Part shown: positions 13,510 through 15,888 of the stretch, piece after piece
How the letters are laid out: every line of letters begins with the position of its first letter
How positions within the stretch are numbered: position 1 is the stretch's first letter
Assembly (NCBI GenBank): GCA_023412975.1
Contig: JAEZRB010000206.1
Coordinates: 1 to 15,888, forward strand
Source: Bacteroidota bacterium
GTDB lineage: Bacteria > Bacteroidota > Bacteroidia > Chitinophagales > Chitinophagaceae
DNA: 15,888 nucleotides
Direction: 5' to 3'
Position numbers and translations under genes: made by a program
The notes under the pieces: generated by a model
Seen by the model: the letters and a program-made list of their open reading frames with translations, nothing else
Told to the model about the DNA's origin: nothing
Databases searched by the model: none

Positions 13510-14607
13510 GTGTTCTTTGATCATTTGAATAAAGTCGTCAAACAAATAGCGGCTATCGTGCGGACCCGGTGTTGCTTCGGGGTGGTATTGGACCGAAAAT
13601 GCGGGTTTGCCTTTAACCCTGATCCCTTCAATCGACTGGTCATTCAGGTTCACGTGCGTCACTTCAATATGATCGGCCTTTTTAACAGCTTCGGGATCCA
13701 CACCAAACCCATGATTTTGCGTCGTAATCTCCGAGCGTCCTGTAACCAGGTTTTTTACAGGGTGATTCAGACCCCTGTGGCCGTGATGCATTTTGAATGT
13801 GGGGATATCATTTGCAAGCGCCAGCAATTGGTGACCCAGGCAAATGCCAAATACAGGTTTCTCTTCTTTTAATATTTGCTTCAGGGAATTGACCGCATAG
13901 TCCATTGGCGCAGGATCGCCCGGTCCATTGGAGATAAAATAGCCATGCGGTTCGAATTTCTTTACTTCCTCCAGCGGAGTTTTGGCTGGAAATACTTTTA
14001 CATAAGCCCCCCGCTCAACCATGCAGTTGAGAATATTTTTCTTCACGCCATAGTCCATGACCGCAATACGGATCTGGGATTGTTTATCACCCAGCTCATA
14101 GGTTTCAATGGTACTAACCTGTGAAGCCAGTTCGAGCCCATCCATGCTCGGAACATCCTGAAGCTTTTTCTTCAGGACTTCAATATCTGTTGTGTCAGAA
14201 GATATAATACAGTTCATCGCGCCCCGGGTGCGGATATGCGCCACAAGTGAGCGGGTGTCTACATCGGCAATCGAAACAATATTGTGTTTTTTCAGGTAAT
14301 CCTCGAGCGAGCCCTGAGCTGTTTTCCTGGAGTACTGATCTTCCAGGTTACGCCCGATCAGGCCTTTGATCTTCACGCTATCGGACTCGATCTCGTTGTC
14401 TTTCACACCATAGTTACCCACATGCACCACGTTCATTATAAGCACCTGCCCAAAATAACTGGGATCAGTAAAAACTTCCTGGTAGCCGGTCATACCGGTG
14501 TTAAAACAAATCTCACCGGTGGTAGTTCCTATAGCTCCAAATGATTTACCATAACAAACAGTTCCATCCTGCAAAACCAGAACTGCGGCGGGGCGGGTAG
14601 TAGACAT
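13501..14607 (-). CDS. carA: Carbamoyl-phosphate synthase, small (glutaminase) subunit
   Basis: A 368-residue subunit that hydrolyses glutamine and passes ammonia to CarB for carbamoyl phosphate, the precursor of pyrimidines and arginine. The N-terminal CarA domain carries GEICFNTGMTGYQEVFTDPS (31-50). The class I glutamine amidotransferase domain has SNGPGDP (226-232), the nucleophile Cys256 in GICLGHQ, and His342 with Glu344 in QYHPEA. TTQNHGFGVD (295-304) is the usual interdomain block. Length is normal. The ATG at 14607 is clear. carB is not adjacent downstream, where a GNAT gene follows after 49 bases, so the two subunits are encoded apart in this genome. Confidence 0.97.
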   Translation of the reverse strand: MSTTRPAAVLVLQDGTVCYGKSFGAIGTTTGEICFNTGMTGYQEVFTDPSYFGQVLIMNVVHVGNYGVKDNEIESDSVKIKGLIGRNLEDQYSRKTAQGSLEDYLKKHNIVSIADVDTRSLVAHIRTRGAMNCIISSDTTDIEVLKKKLQDVPSMDGLELASQVSTIETYELGDKQSQIRIAVMDYGVKKNILNCMVERGAYVKVFPAKTPLEEVKKFEPHGYFISNGPGDPAPMDYAVNSLKQILKEEKPVFGICLGHQLLALANDIPTFKMHHGHRGLNHPVKNLVTGRSEITTQNHGFGVDPEAVKKADHIEVTHVNLNDQSIEGIRVKGKPAFSVQYHPEATPGPHDSRYLFDDFIQMIKEHVN

Positions 14608-14644
14608 AGTCTGAAAAATCTGCGCTTTTTAAAAACAAATTGCG

Positions 14645-14652
14645 CAAAAGTA
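14645..14652 (-). promoter_or_regulatory. Probable -7 element of carA
   Basis: The minus strand reads TACTTTTG, an exact TAnnTTTG match, ending 37 bases before the carA ATG. The following GC is shared with the kdtA candidate. No TTG lies at the usual -33 spacing. Confidence 0.45.
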
Positions 14653-14718
14653 GCAGGAAATCGAGAAACGGAGGGGATTATTTTGTTAACAGTTATTCAC
14701 AAGTATCTACAAGTAAAC

Positions 14719-14790
14719 AGCCGGGAAGACGGCAAGCCGGGAAGCATTGATTTACATTTTGATCCTTGCTAAACGACTTACCGTCTTACC
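14719..14790. repeat. Repeat cluster between the PepSY-like gene and carA
   Basis: AGCCGGGAAG occurs twice (14719-14728 and 14735-14744), 16 bases apart. In addition, GGGAAGACGGCAAG (14723-14736) and CTTACCGTCTTACC (14777-14790) are inverted copies matching at 12 of 14 bases. On the minus-strand RNA they could pair over 14 positions with one mismatch and one G-U pair around a 40-base loop. No U tract follows, so it is not an ordinary terminator. Confidence 0.45.
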
Positions 14791-14811
14791 AGCAAAAAAA
14801 CAACTAAATAT

Positions 14812-15240
14812 TTAGCCTTTCACCCGCAAAAAATTCCCATTCTTATCAAACTCCAAAGCCACGCCAGAAGAGAGTTTGATCTCCTGGATAGCATCCACAC
14901 GTTCCCAGCCACGGATATACTCACCGCTATAATTCGCCGCGACATAGTCCAGGATCAGAACGGGTATTATAGTTGACGGAATGGGTTCTGTGCCTTCGAT
15001 CTTCCTGATATTACCCTGGCGGCTAAATTCCAGCTTGCTGCCATTGTCGAGGTAAACATGAAAATAGGTTTTGAGATCATCGAGTTCTTTTACAACCTGC
15101 AGGATTTGTTTTCCAGGATAATGCGTTGTTACAAAACCACTGGCATTGGCGGGCAAATCATCCTCCTGCACAACTTTTTCCTTGTCGCAGGATACAAGCA
15201 GAAAAGCGGAGAGTGTCATATGAAGAAAAATTTTTTTCAT
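14812..15240 (-). CDS. PepSY-like (beta-lactamase-inhibitor-like fold) lipoprotein
   Basis: 142 residues. A lipoprotein signal peptide (MKKIFLHMTLSAFLLVSC) has its lipobox LVSC, with Cys18 as the modified residue. After a short acidic linker (DKEKVVQEDD), two related halves follow. The first has ANASGFVTTHYPGKQILQV to YLDNGSKLEFSRQGNIRKIEG; the second has PVLILDYVAANYSGEYIRG to LSSGVALEFDKNGNFLRV. This pattern (a helix opening with a YPG-type turn, then strands ending in EFDKNGNF) is the PepSY-like DUF2874 family common in Bacteroidota periplasms. The role is unknown; members are thought of as small periplasmic binding or inhibitory proteins. The gene follows the surface-protein gene by 87 bases on the same strand and precedes carA by 204 bases. 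Confidence 0.82.
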   Translation of the reverse strand: MKKIFLHMTLSAFLLVSCDKEKVVQEDDLPANASGFVTTHYPGKQILQVVKELDDLKTYFHVYLDNGSKLEFSRQGNIRKIEGTEPIPSTIIPVLILDYVAANYSGEYIRGWERVDAIQEIKLSSGVALEFDKNGNFLRVKG

Positions 15241-15259
15241 AACATAAAATTTTTAATGA

Positions 15260-15276
15260 TTGTCTGTTAAAGACAA
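15260..15276. repeat. Inverted repeat TTGTCT-N5-AGACAA before the lipoprotein gene
   Basis: Perfect six-base arms with a 5-base centre, 20 bases upstream of the lipoprotein ATG and 51 bases after the preceding gene. On the minus-strand RNA the hairpin is followed by an A/T-rich but not U-pure stretch. It could be a weak terminator of the upstream gene or an operator of the lipoprotein gene. Confidence 0.4.
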
Positions 15277-15327
15277 CCCGCTTCCTACAAACCCCTACTT
15301 AAACCTTAGAAGAAAAAGTTAAGAGAA

Positions 15328-15888
15328 TTAAAAAATGCTTATCCCCGCATTCCAGCCAAACCAGCCTCTTAGTTTAGAGCTGCCCAGACCAAAGCTATGG
15401 TAAGATCCAGGTAACACATCGTATTTGTAGCCCGCTATTGGTGCTGGTTGATCGGTGTAGCAAACCGCCAGGGAAGGCCCGCCAAACACCGCGAAGCGTT
15501 TACCTAATTTGATATTAAGCTGCAGGTGTAGTTTGTTCAACAGGTTGAGATGATCCCAACTGCCGAGGTATAAATATTGTGAGGTAAGTTCCGGGTTGAG
15601 CGATAACCAGCGCGCCAATCCCCATTCGGTTCCCAGGCCATATCCAAACGTGTACAGTTTTGCATCTTCCCTGTCAACATTCATTCCTGCCATCAATATG
15701 CTATAAAGTCTGCGGCTTCCGGTTTTAAAGGCAATATTGGCATCTACCGACTCAGTAGTATACATGGCGAGTTTATGATAGCCCTTCATTACCACATTGA
15801 TCAGCCCAATACTGTATCCGTCTGAAGTATCAGAAATATTGATAAGGCCGATCTGCACCCCCTTTAATTTTTTTGCATAGTTAAAGAC
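15328..15888 (-). CDS. GLIN-repeat surface protein (LA_2272-like), 5' end cut off by the window edge
   Basis: The frame stays open to the right edge, giving 186 residues of the C-terminal part; a GTG at 15858 is internal and not a start, because the preceding in-frame residues VFNYAKKLKG fit the family. It opens with the repeat unit VQIGLINISDTSDGYSIGLINVV, in which GLIN occurs twice. A conserved region follows, with KGYHKLAM, ANIAFKTGSRRLYSILMAG and TFGYGLGTEWGLA, then strands ending in GWNAGISIF. Alternating strands and a terminal Phe suggest an outer-membrane beta-barrel or surface protein. I recall this layout from uncharacterised Bacteroidota proteins with LA_2272-type surface repeats. 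The signal peptide would lie outside the window. Function is unknown. Confidence 0.75.
   Translation of the reverse strand, partial: VFNYAKKLKGVQIGLINISDTSDGYSIGLINVVMKGYHKLAMYTTESVDANIAFKTGSRRLYSILMAGMNVDREDAKLYTFGYGLGTEWGLARWLSLNPELTSQYLYLGSWDHLNLLNKLHLQLNIKLGKRFAVFGGPSLAVCYTDQPAPIAGYKYDVLPGSYHSFGLGSSKLRGWFGWNAGISIF

Noticed and set aside
14693..14701. TTATTCACA, a perfect DnaA-box word upstream of carA
   Set aside because: A single box, with no dnaA, dnaN or A/T-rich unwinding region nearby, does not support an origin.
1..15888. Mobile elements, CRISPR arrays, tRNA or rRNA genes
   Set aside because: No transposase or integrase reading frame, no regularly spaced repeats and no cloverleaf-like sequence were seen on either strand; base composition appears even along the window.

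Overview
The window looks like chromosomal DNA of a Bacteroidota bacterium, most likely close to Chitinophagaceae. The reasons are the -7 promoter words of the TAnnTTTG type, A-rich rather than Shine-Dalgarno-like leaders, several protein families typical of that phylum (the PepSY-like lipoprotein, the GLIN-repeat surface protein, the short CcmD-like protein, and a conserved unknown with an IGINDRF block), and a Gram-negative Kdo transferase. I see no transposase, integrase, phage gene, CRISPR array, tRNA or rRNA. The window is densely coding, and no gap reaches 300 bases.

Positions 1-5220 (minus strand) hold a five-gene nucleotide-sugar operon for surface polysaccharide. In transcription order it is: a WbpE-like sugar aminotransferase, UDP-glucose 6-dehydrogenase, UDP-glucuronate decarboxylase (UDP-xylose synthase), a TviB/WbpO-type UDP-N-acetylhexosamine 6-dehydrogenase, and RmlC (dTDP-rhamnose pathway), which runs off the left edge. 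Together they feed UDP-GlcA, UDP-Xyl, a UDP-HexNAc uronic acid (possibly 3-amino) and dTDP-rhamnose to glycosyltransferases outside the window. The divergent kdtA (5402-6682) adds Kdo to lipid A. Its 3' end overlaps a convergent conserved gene of unknown function (6655-7332).

Positions 7510-9983 (plus strand) hold thymidine kinase and then a partial cytochrome c maturation group: ccmB, ccmC and a ccmD-like gene. ccmB has no ATG, GTG or TTG at its expected start, and ccmC has a degenerate tryptophan-rich motif. A glutamate dehydrogenase (10092-11507) follows and ends in a strong intrinsic terminator. Next is an ArsR-type regulator overlapping an AHSA1/SRPBCC gene. Its promoter carries two copies of a GTAAC-N6-GTTAC dyad, the clearest regulatory structure in the window.

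Positions 12442-15888 (minus strand) hold, in transcription order, a 5'-truncated GLIN-repeat surface protein, a PepSY-like lipoprotein, carA (pyrimidine/arginine synthesis), a GNAT acetyltransferase and aroQ (shikimate pathway). The gaps here contain several small inverted repeats.

I found no clearly new multi-gene system. The best leads are the double-operator ArsR/AHSA1 unit, the ccmB start problem, the altered CcmC motif and the conserved unknown gene that overlaps kdtA.
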